Made by a program: the position numbers and the translations under genes
Part shown: piece after piece, positions 23,353 to 31,741 of the stretch
How the letters are laid out: each line of letters opens with the position of its first letter
Position numbering within the stretch: position 1 is the first letter of the stretch
Source of the DNA: Candidatus Uhrbacteria bacterium
GTDB taxonomy: Bacteria; Patescibacteriota; Patescibacteriia; UBA9934
NCBI GenBank assembly: GCA_023246145.1
Contig: JAHFIZ010000003.1
Span: 1 to 35,531 of the forward strand
Direction of reading: 5' to 3'
Length of the DNA stretch: 35,531 bases
The notes under the pieces: model-generated
What the model was told of the DNA's origin: nothing
The model's database searches: none
Seen by the model: the letters and a program-made list of their open reading frames with translations, nothing else

Positions 23353-23790
23353 TTACTTCTTTTTTGCAGCACCAGCCTTTGGACGCTTGGTTCCGTACAA
23401 GGAACGGCTGCGGTTGCGGCCTTCTACTCCCGTTGCGTCATAGCGACCGCGAACGATGTGGTAGCGCACACCCGGCAAGTCTTTCACGCGTCCTCCACGG
23501 ATCATGACAATGGAGTGCTCCTGAAGGTTATGACCTTCACCCGGAATGTACGCCGTGACTTCCGTTCCATTAGAGAGACGGACACGAGCGATCTTACGGA
23601 GAGCCGAGTTTGGCTTCTTAGGTGTCATGGTAGTCACCTTAACGCAAACGCCGCGCTTGAACGGTGCACCTTTGCGGAGCATGGTTCTCTTGCGGTGCAA
23701 GGAGTCAAGCGTGTACTGCATGGCAGGCGACTTTGATTTCGCCTTTGAGGTCTTGCGACCCTTGCGGATGAGCTGGTTGATAGTAGGCAT
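23353..23790 (-). CDS. rpsL: 30S ribosomal protein S12 (uS12)
   Basis: A 145-residue decoding-centre protein. It begins [13 protein letters not shown] and has the conserved [20 protein letters not shown] and [32 protein letters not shown] loops (in parts), with the two lysines where streptomycin-resistance changes arise elsewhere. About 14 extra residues ([18 protein letters not shown]) sit between KSKSPA and the PFKRGVC region, an insertion also known in some Firmicutes and Mollicutes S12 proteins. It heads the str operon behind a good promoter, with about nine leader bases. Confidence 0.97.
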   Translation of the reverse strand: MPTINQLIRKGRKTSKAKSKSPAMQYTLDSLHRKRTMLRKGAPFKRGVCVKVTTMTPKKPNSALRKIARVRLSNGTEVTAYIPGEGHNLQEHSIVMIRGGRVKDLPGVRYHIVRGRYDATGVEGRNRSRSLYGTKRPKAGAAKKK

Positions 23791-23805
23791 AAAACTAGTG
23801 GCAAG

Positions 23806-23834
23806 ACTCTAACACAAGAGAAAAAATGGGTCAA
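23806..23834 (-). promoter_or_regulatory. Promoter of the rpsL-rpsG-fusA operon
   Basis: TTGACC (23834-23829), 17-base spacer, TAGAGT (23811-23806), 15 bases before ATG 23790. The predicted leader is under ten bases and has no Shine-Dalgarno. Confidence 0.75.
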
Positions 23835-23842
23835 TACTGATC

Positions 23843-24526
23843 CTATCCGCCAAGGTATGAGCTCAAAACGCCAAAACAGGAGATCCCAGACATGGCGTCA
23901 CAGGCAAAAGAGGCCGGAATCTGCACAAAAAAGAAAATATTGATAGGAGTGACCAGGGAAAGGATGACGAGGCCGAGCATGATACGCGGTCCCCAGATCT
24001 CCAATGAGGAGCGGAGCTTTTCCGCGCCCACCTGATACAAAATGGCATCAAGTACCTTAGAACCATCAAGCGGAGGCACCGGAATCAAGTTAAAAAATAA
24101 CAGCAGCATGTTCACGAGCATGAGGAAAATGAGGAATGCGGGAAGGACTGAAGAGAAGTTCATAGCGCCGCTTTCTGCGAGCGATTTATAAAGCGCCGCC
24201 GCAATGACCGCCAAAAATAAATTGGCAGCTGGACCCGCGAGCGCAATGAGCACGCCGTCCTTCAAAGGATTTTTAAGTTTACGCGGATCAAACGGCACCG
24301 GCTTGGCCCAACCAAAACCAATGGTAAGCAGCATGAGCGTGCCTAAGGGATCAAGATGCGCAAAGGGATTGAGGGAAAGTCTTCCCATGCGTTCCGCCGT
24401 ATCATCTCCCTTCCACTTCCCTACAAGCGCGTGCGCAAATTCATGCACGGTCAGTGACAGAATAAGGGCCACCGCCCACGCGAGTGCGAGAAGCGGAGAA
24501 ACCTGAAGAAGTTCTAGGAGAAACAT
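23843..24526 (-). CDS. Site-2 protease family zinc metalloprotease (membrane)
   Basis: A 227-residue intramembrane protease of the M50B family. HEFAH (28-32) supplies two zinc ligands and the catalytic Glu, and NLIPVPPLDG (146-155) supplies the third ligand in a later membrane helix. Other expected parts are GDDTAERMGRLSLNPFAHLDPLGT and LAGPAANLFLAV. This is the compact type without PDZ domain. The substrate is unknown. The start MFLLELLQVS (24526) lies one base after the murA stop. A longer frame (24595) would intrude into murA and is rejected. It is the second gene of a murA-protease pair. Confidence 0.9.
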   Translation of the reverse strand: MFLLELLQVSPLLALAWAVALILSLTVHEFAHALVGKWKGDDTAERMGRLSLNPFAHLDPLGTLMLLTIGFGWAKPVPFDPRKLKNPLKDGVLIALAGPAANLFLAVIAAALYKSLAESGAMNFSSVLPAFLIFLMLVNMLLLFFNLIPVPPLDGSKVLDAILYQVGAEKLRSSLEIWGPRIMLGLVILSLVTPINIFFFVQIPASFACDAMSGISCFGVLSSYLGG

Positions 24527-24527
24527 A

Positions 24528-25829
24528 TTACGCTTCAGTAATTTCAATATCGGCGCCCACGGATTGCAATCTATTATACAAGTCCTCATACCCACGCTCC
24601 AAATGCTCTACGCCAGTAACATGTGAAGTGCCCTCCGCAACGAGTGCTGCAATAACACAAGCCAAACCCGCGCGAATATCCTTCACCACAAAATCTGTAG
24701 CATGAAGCGGTGTAGGTCCCTTAATAATGGCCGAGTGTTTGTAATTCTGATCTTTATACCGACAGGCCACCTCCCCCAAACAATTTTCAAATAACGTAAT
24801 GTCTGCCCCCATCTCTTTCAGCGTTTCTGTATAGGCGAAACGATCTTCAAAGACCGTCTCATGAATGACGGAAGTTCCTTCCGCCTGCGTGAGCGCTACC
24901 ACAAACGGCTGCTGCCAGTCCGTCATGAAGCCGGGATGTGTATCCGTTTCAATCTGCAAACCAGAATATTTTTCTGCTCCGCAAAAACGAATGCCTTCTT
25001 CCTGCACCTCATACGTACCGCCCATACGGCGTACGGCATTTAAAAATGTCAGCATGTCTCTGTGGTCAGCGCCTTTGCAGAAGATGTCACCGCGGGTAGC
25101 GAGTGCGAGTGATCCGTATGATGCAGCCTCCATGCGATCAGGGAGAATGCGATGCGTGCAGCCGTGCAAGGCTTCGACACCGGTAATTTCAATGTGACGC
25201 CCTGCGCCCATCTCAATGATGGCGCCCATTTTCTGGAGCATCAAAATAAGATCTACCACCTCAGGTTCAATAGCGGCATTCTTAATAACCGTTCGCCCCC
25301 GAGCAAGAACGCCTGCAAAAAGTGCCGTTTCTGTAGATCCAACGGAAGGATATGGGAGATCAATCAGCGCTGCCTTCAGGCCGTCTTTCGCCGTGGCACG
25401 GTACCCTTCATCGTCTATATCAATAGTTGCGCCCATCTTCTCGAGCGCATCCAAATGGAAATTCACGGGGCGCGGACCGATCTTGTCGCCGCCTAACTTT
25501 GGCACGTACCCCTCCCCTGCACGGTGGAGTAAAGGTGCGAGCGCTAAAATAGCCAAACGATTTTTTCTGGACAACTGCATGGCAGAAGTGCCGGCAATCT
25601 TTGGAACGGAAATTTTCAATGTGTGATCAGTAAGCTCCGTCTTGGCACCAAGCATGGTGACGAGCTCACGGGCAATTTCCGTTTCCTGCTGCAGCGGAAC
25701 ATTCTCCAAGATCACTTCATCTGCCGTTAACAAACAAGCAATGATCATTTTAGATGCCGCATTTTTAGCTCCGGAAATCTGCACCGTACCCTTAAGTGGC
25801 TTGCCTCCGGTAATGGAAAGAGTTTTCAT
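24528..25829 (-). CDS. murA: UDP-N-acetylglucosamine 1-carboxyvinyltransferase with natural Cys115Asp
   Basis: First committed step of peptidoglycan synthesis: transfers enolpyruvate from PEP to UDP-GlcNAc. 433 residues from ATG 25829. Lys22-Asn23 (GAKNAASKM) and Arg120 (KIGPRPV) are where expected, as is the PEP-binding DIRAGLA near the C-terminus. The catalytic-loop Cys115, usually in GGCxIGxRPV, is Asp here (LGGDKIGPR). Asp at this place keeps activity and is known to give fosfomycin insensitivity in mycobacteria and others. It has its own promoter (25846-25874) and is followed by the site-2 protease gene. It implies the cell builds its own peptidoglycan precursors. Confidence 0.95.
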   Translation of the reverse strand: MKTLSITGGKPLKGTVQISGAKNAASKMIIACLLTADEVILENVPLQQETEIARELVTMLGAKTELTDHTLKISVPKIAGTSAMQLSRKNRLAILALAPLLHRAGEGYVPKLGGDKIGPRPVNFHLDALEKMGATIDIDDEGYRATAKDGLKAALIDLPYPSVGSTETALFAGVLARGRTVIKNAAIEPEVVDLILMLQKMGAIIEMGAGRHIEITGVEALHGCTHRILPDRMEAASYGSLALATRGDIFCKGADHRDMLTFLNAVRRMGGTYEVQEEGIRFCGAEKYSGLQIETDTHPGFMTDWQQPFVVALTQAEGTSVIHETVFEDRFAYTETLKEMGADITLFENCLGEVACRYKDQNYKHSAIIKGPTPLHATDFVVKDIRAGLACVIAALVAEGTSHVTGVEHLERGYEDLYNRLQSVGADIEITEA

Positions 25830-25845
25830 AAAGTAGGTTGGACAA

Positions 25846-25874
25846 GTTATACCTGAAAGCCTTTTTTTTCTCAA
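25846..25874 (-). promoter_or_regulatory. Promoter of murA
   Basis: TTGAGA (25874-25869), 17-base spacer with an A run, TATAAC (25851-25846), 17 bases before ATG 25829. It overlaps the exit side of the terminator of the gene before it. Confidence 0.7.
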
Positions 25875-25875
25875 T

Positions 25876-25920
25876 AAAACGACGAAACCCGCGTTCCACC
25901 CAGAGGATGGTCAACGCGGG
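25876..25920 (-). terminator. Terminator of the gene at 25950
   Basis: An 8-bp stem, CCCGCGTT (25888-25895) with AACGCGGG (25913-25920), and an inner ACC/GGT pairing. On the minus strand it is followed by TTTCGTCGTTTT. Confidence 0.8.
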
Positions 25921-25949
25921 CTATGGCGGGGCGGGTCAGGACCCCCTTG

Positions 25950-27188
25950 CTACCGCAGTGCGGCGAGCATCTTGCTGTGGTCCACGGATCCTTCCCGGAA
26001 ATCGACGCCGAAGATAAAACGTGGACGAACAAACGGGAGGTAGCTTGGATAGAGCTGGGTGAAGCGGTACCAGCTGTGACGGACATCCGTATCTGAGAAG
26101 ATGGTATTCGCGAAGTCCTGCAGGAGCTGCAGGTTTACCTCAATCGGAACCGTCTTTCCGGATTTCGGATCCGCATAATCCAAGATATATCGAACCGCAC
26201 GGTAGTGATCGCTCGTCGCGCTATTCGTACGGGCAGAGCCGCTCTTCCCGGAGATATTCTCCACATCCCCCCGAATAGAGAATGGAGGCTTGCTCACCAC
26301 GGACTTGAAGCGACTCTCTACCTGCCTGAAGTCTTCGGGCCGGGGGATGATAAGCGTAAACCGACGCATATCCTTCTCGACTTCAGGACGAGTCCCCTTC
26401 CGAATCACCTTCACGATCATGTCGAAGTCGTCCTTCAGGCCAGTCATTAGGATGACAGGAATGAGCCTGCCATCCCGAGCATCGACGAACCGAGACGTGG
26501 TGGTCCGCGAACGGATCACGAGACCCGACGGAACTCCTGAGAGATCGGGGGGTTCATTCACCGCGTACCTGACCTCCTGCGCGAGCAGGGACTGATCTGG
26601 ATCAAGTGCGGCGGCCCAGTTGAAGTCCTCGCTCTTATTCTTATGGAAAAACTGACCAATGAACGTGTCGAGCATGAGGACGAAACCGTCGTCGATCTTC
26701 GCACTACTTACGTCAGGACCCATATCGAGCAGCATGCTCGTGACCATGTAGTTGGTGAGCCCGCGGATACGCCGCTGACGAGAGAGTCGGTCGCTGCCGT
26801 TCGCCGCAAAAGCAGCTTCGATCAGACGAATGGGATTCGACGTCCATTCGATCCGGCTCTCCTGTTCGAAACGATCGAAGACCGGTCCGGCATACTCAAG
26901 GAGGAGAAGCTTCTCCCGCATCCTTAGGTACGCGGCCTTGTCACGAAACGTCTCGTCCAGCTGCTGCACACTGAGGTCGCTTGGCTCGTAAATCCGTCGT
27001 CGGAACCGGCCGAACCTCACATCCTCGAGCATCTTGTCACCTTCTCGTACGATGAGCTCGTGCATCTGCTGAGCCCTCAGGTACTCACGTCCGAGAACCG
27101 GATGACTGTGGATGCTTTGCATCCACGTCTCGTAGGATCCATCATCGATCGGGAATCCAACCGACACTTTTTCACTCCCTTCCTGCAT
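25950..27188 (-). CDS. Hypothetical protein (412 aa), possible degenerate RelA/SpoT-like fold
   Basis: I do not recognise this family with certainty. From ATG 27188, chosen because GGAGGAG lies four bases upstream, it has 412 residues, no signal peptide and no membrane helix. The first half is charged and helical (RRRIYEPSDLSVQQLDETFRD). The second half has KDMRRFTLIIPRPEDF, then DHYRAVRYILDY, TVPIEVNLQLLQDF and RHSWYRFTQL. This loosely recalls the D-x-x-G-x-R, Y-x-S-x-H and EIQIRT order of RelA/SpoT synthetase domains, but with key residues changed, so any activity is doubtful. GC-rich codons and a strong Shine-Dalgarno set it apart, like the gene at 4358. It is a single-gene unit with its own terminator. 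Confidence 0.75.
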   Translation of the reverse strand: MQEGSEKVSVGFPIDDGSYETWMQSIHSHPVLGREYLRAQQMHELIVREGDKMLEDVRFGRFRRRIYEPSDLSVQQLDETFRDKAAYLRMREKLLLLEYAGPVFDRFEQESRIEWTSNPIRLIEAAFAANGSDRLSRQRRIRGLTNYMVTSMLLDMGPDVSSAKIDDGFVLMLDTFIGQFFHKNKSEDFNWAAALDPDQSLLAQEVRYAVNEPPDLSGVPSGLVIRSRTTTSRFVDARDGRLIPVILMTGLKDDFDMIVKVIRKGTRPEVEKDMRRFTLIIPRPEDFRQVESRFKSVVSKPPFSIRGDVENISGKSGSARTNSATSDHYRAVRYILDYADPKSGKTVPIEVNLQLLQDFANTIFSDTDVRHSWYRFTQLYPSYLPFVRPRFIFGVDFREGSVDHSKMLAALR

Positions 27189-27209
27189 GTCTCCTCCAGA
27201 ATTTTGCTG

Positions 27210-27270
27210 CCCGCGGGAATGCGGACAGACAGGGGAAGTTATCAAAGATTTATCAATTGTGCAAACGTGA
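27210..27270 (-). promoter_or_regulatory. Likely promoter region of the gene at 25950
   Basis: The minus strand reads TTGCAC, a 17-base A/T-rich spacer and TAACTT, ahead of the GGAGGAG Shine-Dalgarno and ATG 27188. The exact boxes are less certain than elsewhere. The rest of 27189-27364 holds a purine-rich stretch (about 27270-27305) and the ndk terminator. I see no gene. Confidence 0.45.
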
Positions 27271-27320
27271 GAAGGGTAGAAGGGGTTGAGGAGGTAGAGG
27301 GGGTAATGAATCATTCGAAA

Positions 27321-27346
27321 AACAAAAAATCGCCCAGAAAGGCGAT
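27321..27346 (-). terminator. Terminator of ndk
   Basis: A 6-bp stem, ATCGCC (27329-27334) with GGCGAT (27341-27346), loop of six, then T's on the minus strand down to about 27321. It lies 18 bases after the ndk stop. Confidence 0.8.
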
Positions 27347-27364
27347 CTCTTGTTTGTGTTGTGT

Positions 27365-27832
27365 TTAGATCCCCTCGCCGAAGTGATACTTGTCCGTGAA
27401 CTTTTCGTAGTTGAAGACTTCTTCTGGTTTGAAAAAGCGATTAATTTCTGCAACGGCCGCTTCTACGGAATCTGAAGCATGCACCATGTTTGACGGCACG
27501 TTCATGGAGAGATCAGCGCGGATGGTTCCGGCGTCTGCTACACGAGGGTTAGTAGAACCCACAATAGCGCGGACGGTGTCTACCGCATCCAAACCTTCCA
27601 AGACCATAGCCACAATAGGCGTCTGCATCATGAACTGGAGAAGTGACGGGAAGAACGGCTTTTCCTTCAAATGACCGTAATGCTCAGTAAGCGTTACCTC
27701 ATCAAGATGCGTCATTTTCATGGCGCAAAGCTTGAGACCCTTCTCTTCAAAACGGACCACTACCCGTCCAACAAGTTCTCGCTGGATAGCATCAGGCTTA
27801 ATGAGTACAAGTGTTTTTTGAATATCGGCCAT
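27365..27832 (-). CDS. ndk: Nucleoside diphosphate kinase
   Basis: Moves the gamma phosphate from ATP to other nucleoside diphosphates through a phospho-histidine. 155 residues with LVLIKPDAIQRELVG at the start, TNPRVADAGTIRADLS, and the active-site His118 in NMVHASDS. A C-terminal extension of about 15 residues (EVFNYEKFTDKYHFGEGI) goes beyond the shortest bacterial forms. It is a single gene with its own promoter (27857-27885) and terminator. Confidence 0.96.
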   Translation of the reverse strand: MADIQKTLVLIKPDAIQRELVGRVVVRFEEKGLKLCAMKMTHLDEVTLTEHYGHLKEKPFFPSLLQFMMQTPIVAMVLEGLDAVDTVRAIVGSTNPRVADAGTIRADLSMNVPSNMVHASDSVEAAVAEINRFFKPEEVFNYEKFTDKYHFGEGI

Positions 27833-27856
27833 AAAAATTTCAGTTAGTTGGCCTGA

Positions 27857-27885
27857 AAGATACGTGAAGCGGAGAGAAAAGTCAA
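27857..27885 (-). promoter_or_regulatory. Promoter of ndk
   Basis: TTGACT (27885-27880), 17-base spacer, TATCTT (27862-27857), 24 bases before ATG 27832. It lies in the 57-base gap after the FG-GAP gene. Confidence 0.75.
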
Positions 27886-27889
27886 AAAG

Positions 27890-30832
27890 CTACCTCAAGG
27901 TCTCACGTTTTTTCATGTGCGAAGTATCACGGGCAGAAAAATCCGTAATATTCTCGCCGAGCAAAAGATCATGGAAGAAGGTTTCCGGAATGTCCACAAT
28001 ATAGTCTGCCCAATCAGCACCAAACAGGGAGATAGCTTCTGCTTCACCAGGAATCCAGCGAATGCGTACTTTATCCTCATTCACAGGATCCACTTCAGAA
28101 ACGTACACCTGAGGTGAAGAAGCGAGCTTCAAAAGCACTACGCCCGGCTTAGGAAGCATGGGCTGTCCCAAAGAATAATAGGAAAGCGTGGCCGGAGTAA
28201 CAGTGAAGACGTGAGAGAAAGAATTCTGCCAGGTAAAAAAGAACATGGCGCTAATAAACGGACGACGTAGTCCTTCATTAGATAAGTAATACACGGCTGG
28301 ATAATTTTCACTCTTAAAGTACGTGCCGGGGTACAGCACGTTAATCTCCTGACGCATGCCATCAAACGGAGAATCGCCGTAGATAGGTGCGCCGCGGGTA
28401 TCAATACCCTCTTGCGTTTCCGTCACATCTCCCCCACCCACACCATCTGGAGCAGCAGCCGTGCCAATACCAAAGGATGGAGAAATATCTTCTGCAAGCG
28501 TATCTACAAGATCCGTGGCTTCTACCTTTATGTGCACCGTGCCGGAAGTAATATTAGGCGCTGTCCAAGAATACAGACCATCATTATTCGTGTTTTCTAC
28601 TATGGAGGAGTACGTGATTCCATCGGTCGAATATGACAGCCGAATGCTGCCTACGCTGCCCGTTCCGCCCGTAGCCCAAGCAATGGTGACCGAATCTCCC
28701 TGCGCATACATAGCGCCGCCGGCAGGAGAAGAAAGCGCTACCGTATACGTAGGTTCTGGTGTAGGAGTAAATCCGCCATCAGAAAGATGGAACATACCGC
28801 GGCAGTTTGTACTGACCGTAATAGGCGCAGTAACACAGGCTGGGTATGCCCCGAGCGTAATGACCACCTGCGCGCCAACTCCCGTAGTAATGGAAGAAAA
28901 AGCCGTGTCATCTACCTCAGCTGAACGGTAACCAGTTTTTGAAAGCTGAAGCGAAGCTCCTGCTCCGGCAGTATCCGCAAAGTAAAGTGTGTTTGCAGAT
29001 GAAAATTCGGGGACGACGCCTCGGAGCGTACTCACACTGAGACCAGTAATCGGAGAACCAACTTCGCTCGCCACAACCACCTTCACGCCATAGAGGAGCG
29101 AAAGCGGACTACTGGAATCATCAACCTGGGCTGCCGGCTGCAAAGAAAGTGCGGAGGTACTCGTGCCGGTGTTGGATACAAAACCGGTAGTGGCTACTGC
29201 GCGCGTCACGGAAGTAGCAGCAGCAATAGCAAAGTCATACACACCAGAACCAATCTCTTTAAAATCTGCATGTGCGGTACCAAAAGTAAAGTTACCCGTA
29301 ACAAGTCCGGTGGCATTTCCTCCCGTAGATTCTTTTATCACCTTCATCCGATAGTTCCCGGTCATGGTGCGGCTGATGGAGTTCAGTGCCGCGGTGGAGT
29401 AATTAGATGGAATAGTGCTATCAATGACGTAACCATCTTTCTTCACATCAAACTGGGTAAACACCGGATTTCCCGCGGTACACAAGGAGCTGTCCGCAGC
29501 AATGCGCGCCCCATCCCGAGTAATGGTGCCATTTGTTAATCCATCATCATCCCCCGTCCCGCCGTCTATTACCGTGACCAAAGATCCACCTGTGCACTTA
29601 TAAGAAACGCTTGCACCGGTGAGCGCAGTGGTGCCATCCATCTTTTTCACCGCCAGCCGCATATCGCCGTTCGTGGTTTGGAAAAAGACCCCGAACATAT
29701 TCCCCGCAAAATCTGTCGCCACAATATCCGCGCCTCCATCGCCATTAAAATCTCCCGTGGAGACGGCGTTTGGAGCCGCGCTTGCGGTGTAATACAGCGG
29801 GTCAGAAAAAATAGCGCTGCCATTGTTCAAGAGAACAGAAACACGAGCCACATCCCCGTTTGCAAGAATAATATCCTTATCACCATCTCTGTCAGCGTCA
29901 GCTATGGCAATTGAGAACAGGAAGCTTCCGCCGGTATACGCCACCGCAGAGGCAAACACACCCGAACCGTCATTCAAAAGCACAGAAACCACACCGCCCG
30001 TAAAATCCGTTACCGCCACATCAATATCGCCATCGCTATCAAAATCTGCACCACTCAGAACAACGGGCGTTCCTCCGGCCGGATAATTTACCGCAGCGGC
30101 AAAGGTGCCTGAACCGTTGTTCTTAAGAACAGAAATGTTATCACCTCCCTGGTTAGCGGTAACGATATCCTTATCCGTGTCACCATCTATGTCCGCCACA
30201 AAAACGTCAGCCACGCTCGTTCCAGCCGTATGAGCAACCGGTGCCGCATAGGTGCCTGAACCATTATTCAGGAGCGTATAGACGGCATCTGCGCCAAACT
30301 GGCTGGCTTCAATGATGTCAAAGTCTAAGTCACCGTCTATATCCGCAGCCGCTATGCCGCCCGGGGATCCGCCGAGTGCAAAATTTGTGGCCGCGGCAAA
30401 CACACCCGAACCGTTATTTTTCAACACCGACATGGTAACGCTGTTCGTATTATTCACTACAAGGTCAATATCCCCGTCACCGTCCACATTCACCGCGAGA
30501 ACGTTTACCGGACCTTTGCCAACCGCATAAGAAACCGGAGCAGCAAAAGAACCCGTACCCGTATTCAATAAAATGGAAACGTTACCGTTCGTGCCTGAAC
30601 CAGCGTAATTTGTGACCGCGAGATCAATGTCCAAATCTCCGTCAAAGTCAGCGGAGACTGAAGCATAAGCGCCCGTCACGGTATGCATGACTTCCGTGGA
30701 AAAATTGGCGTGACTGGGGCGGAAAACAAAAAACATGAGCAATGAAACCATCACCGCCGCAGCAATAAGAAAGACGCATTGATGCGGGAAATCGAGCGCG
30801 AACAATCGCTCGGTTAAAGCCTTTTTCTTCAT
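27890..30832 (-). CDS. Large surface protein with seven FG-GAP/VCBS repeats
   Basis: 980 residues. A basic start and a membrane helix (about 20-37) suggest an uncleaved anchor or signal. Then come seven repeats of about 48 residues, each with a Ca-binding loop of the type DxDGDxDxD (ADFDGDLDIDLAV, AVNVDGDGDIDLVV, AADIDGDLDFDII, and so on), enough for one seven-bladed beta-propeller (about 55-395). A long beta-rich middle follows, then an Ig-like module (SIRLSYSTDGITYSSIVEN ... GLYSWTAPNITSG). It ends in a domain with paired 'vYY-sneG-RRpFis' and 'vYVsevdp-RWIpgE' units, a type I associate with CPR surface proteins. The role is likely adhesion or host contact (inference). It has its own extended -10 promoter. 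Confidence 0.88.
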   Translation of the reverse strand: MKKKALTERLFALDFPHQCVFLIAAAVMVSLLMFFVFRPSHANFSTEVMHTVTGAYASVSADFDGDLDIDLAVTNYAGSGTNGNVSILLNTGTGSFAAPVSYAVGKGPVNVLAVNVDGDGDIDLVVNNTNSVTMSVLKNNGSGVFAAATNFALGGSPGGIAAADIDGDLDFDIIEASQFGADAVYTLLNNGSGTYAAPVAHTAGTSVADVFVADIDGDTDKDIVTANQGGDNISVLKNNGSGTFAAAVNYPAGGTPVVLSGADFDSDGDIDVAVTDFTGGVVSVLLNDGSGVFASAVAYTGGSFLFSIAIADADRDGDKDIILANGDVARVSVLLNNGSAIFSDPLYYTASAAPNAVSTGDFNGDGGADIVATDFAGNMFGVFFQTTNGDMRLAVKKMDGTTALTGASVSYKCTGGSLVTVIDGGTGDDDGLTNGTITRDGARIAADSSLCTAGNPVFTQFDVKKDGYVIDSTIPSNYSTAALNSISRTMTGNYRMKVIKESTGGNATGLVTGNFTFGTAHADFKEIGSGVYDFAIAAATSVTRAVATTGFVSNTGTSTSALSLQPAAQVDDSSSPLSLLYGVKVVVASEVGSPITGLSVSTLRGVVPEFSSANTLYFADTAGAGASLQLSKTGYRSAEVDDTAFSSITTGVGAQVVITLGAYPACVTAPITVSTNCRGMFHLSDGGFTPTPEPTYTVALSSPAGGAMYAQGDSVTIAWATGGTGSVGSIRLSYSTDGITYSSIVENTNNDGLYSWTAPNITSGTVHIKVEATDLVDTLAEDISPSFGIGTAAAPDGVGGGDVTETQEGIDTRGAPIYGDSPFDGMRQEINVLYPGTYFKSENYPAVYYLSNEGLRRPFISAMFFFTWQNSFSHVFTVTPATLSYYSLGQPMLPKPGVVLLKLASSPQVYVSEVDPVNEDKVRIRWIPGEAEAISLFGADWADYIVDIPETFFHDLLLGENITDFSARDTSHMKKRETLR

Positions 30833-30842
30833 AGTTGCTCAA

Positions 30843-30851
30843 AGTATAGCA
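30843..30851 (-). promoter_or_regulatory. Extended -10 promoter of the FG-GAP protein gene
   Basis: The minus strand reads TGCTATACT with TATACT at 30848-30843, ten bases before ATG 30832. There is no Shine-Dalgarno or clear -35. It is the same element as at 1952-1960, including a following (T)TGAGC. Confidence 0.6.
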
Positions 30852-30886
30852 CCACTCAAACGAAAAAAATCGCTGATATTTGCGGA

Positions 30887-31741
30887 CTATAGGCTCAAGG
30901 TGGATATCTCAGGTTCGCCCGCTTCTGAAGTCACCCGAATGTCTCCGTGCACGTCCGTGCGATAAACCGTGCTGCCAAATTTTGCCAAACGAGAGAGCAC
31001 ATCTTCATCCGGAAGTCCGTAGTCATTTACTGCGGCTACAGAAATAATCACCGCGCTTGGCGTAGTCTCCCGCAAAAGATCTTCGCTAGAGGATGTTCTG
31101 CTGCCATGATGCCCCGCCTTCAAAATGTCGATGTGCGGCAAATTCCACTCCCCCTCCTCCGCTACGCCGGCGTCCCCGGTGAGCAGCATGGTGGTCTCTC
31201 CGTACTCTAAAAGAAATACTACGGAACCGTCATTCGGATCACTGATCTCTTTATTCTCGTAAGACGATTCTGGCCAAACCGTGGTCAGGAACGCGCCACC
31301 ACCAAGATCTATCTTCCCGCCGGCTACAATCGCGCGATGACGCGGTGCAAGTTCAGTATATTTGGCGAACTCGGCCGTGCCGTAGCCCTGGCCGCTGTCA
31401 TAGACGTTCGTCACCTGATAGCGTTCAAGCACTGGCAGGAGTCCGTTCACGTGATCTGCGTGCGGATGTGTTAGTACCACGTCATCAATCGTCCTATCCC
31501 ACGGCATCATGACGGACGAAAGCTTTTCAAGCACCTTGGCATCCGGTCCGCCGTCAATGAGCACCTGTCTCTCGGGACCATCGATAAATATCGCGTCGCC
31601 CTGTCCAATATCAAAAACCCACACGGTCAGATCACCCGAACGAAACAACTTCCCTCGCACGTTTTCCTTATACAACAAAAATCCGGCGCATAGTGCGACG
31701 AGGATAAACGAAGCAATGAGCGACGATTTATCAATCTTCAT
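30887..31741 (-). CDS. ComEC-type metallo-beta-lactamase-fold hydrolase, stand-alone
   Basis: 284 residues. One N-terminal membrane helix (SLIASFILVALCAGFLLY) puts the rest outside. The hydrolase domain has FDIGQGDAIFI (44-54), the metal motif HPHADH (92-97), TGDAG (188-192) and GHHGSRTS (210-217), all as in the C-terminal domain of ComEC/Rec2. In most bacteria that domain is fused to the ComEC channel. Here it is a separate gene whose ATG overlaps the channel gene's TGA (31738-31741). It probably degrades the non-transported strand during DNA uptake, as proposed for ComEC, but this is by homology only. Confidence 0.9.
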   Translation of the reverse strand: MKIDKSSLIASFILVALCAGFLLYKENVRGKLFRSGDLTVWVFDIGQGDAIFIDGPERQVLIDGGPDAKVLEKLSSVMMPWDRTIDDVVLTHPHADHVNGLLPVLERYQVTNVYDSGQGYGTAEFAKYTELAPRHRAIVAGGKIDLGGGAFLTTVWPESSYENKEISDPNDGSVVFLLEYGETTMLLTGDAGVAEEGEWNLPHIDILKAGHHGSRTSSSEDLLRETTPSAVIISVAAVNDYGLPDEDVLSRLAKFGSTVYRTDVHGDIRVTSEAGEPEISTLSL

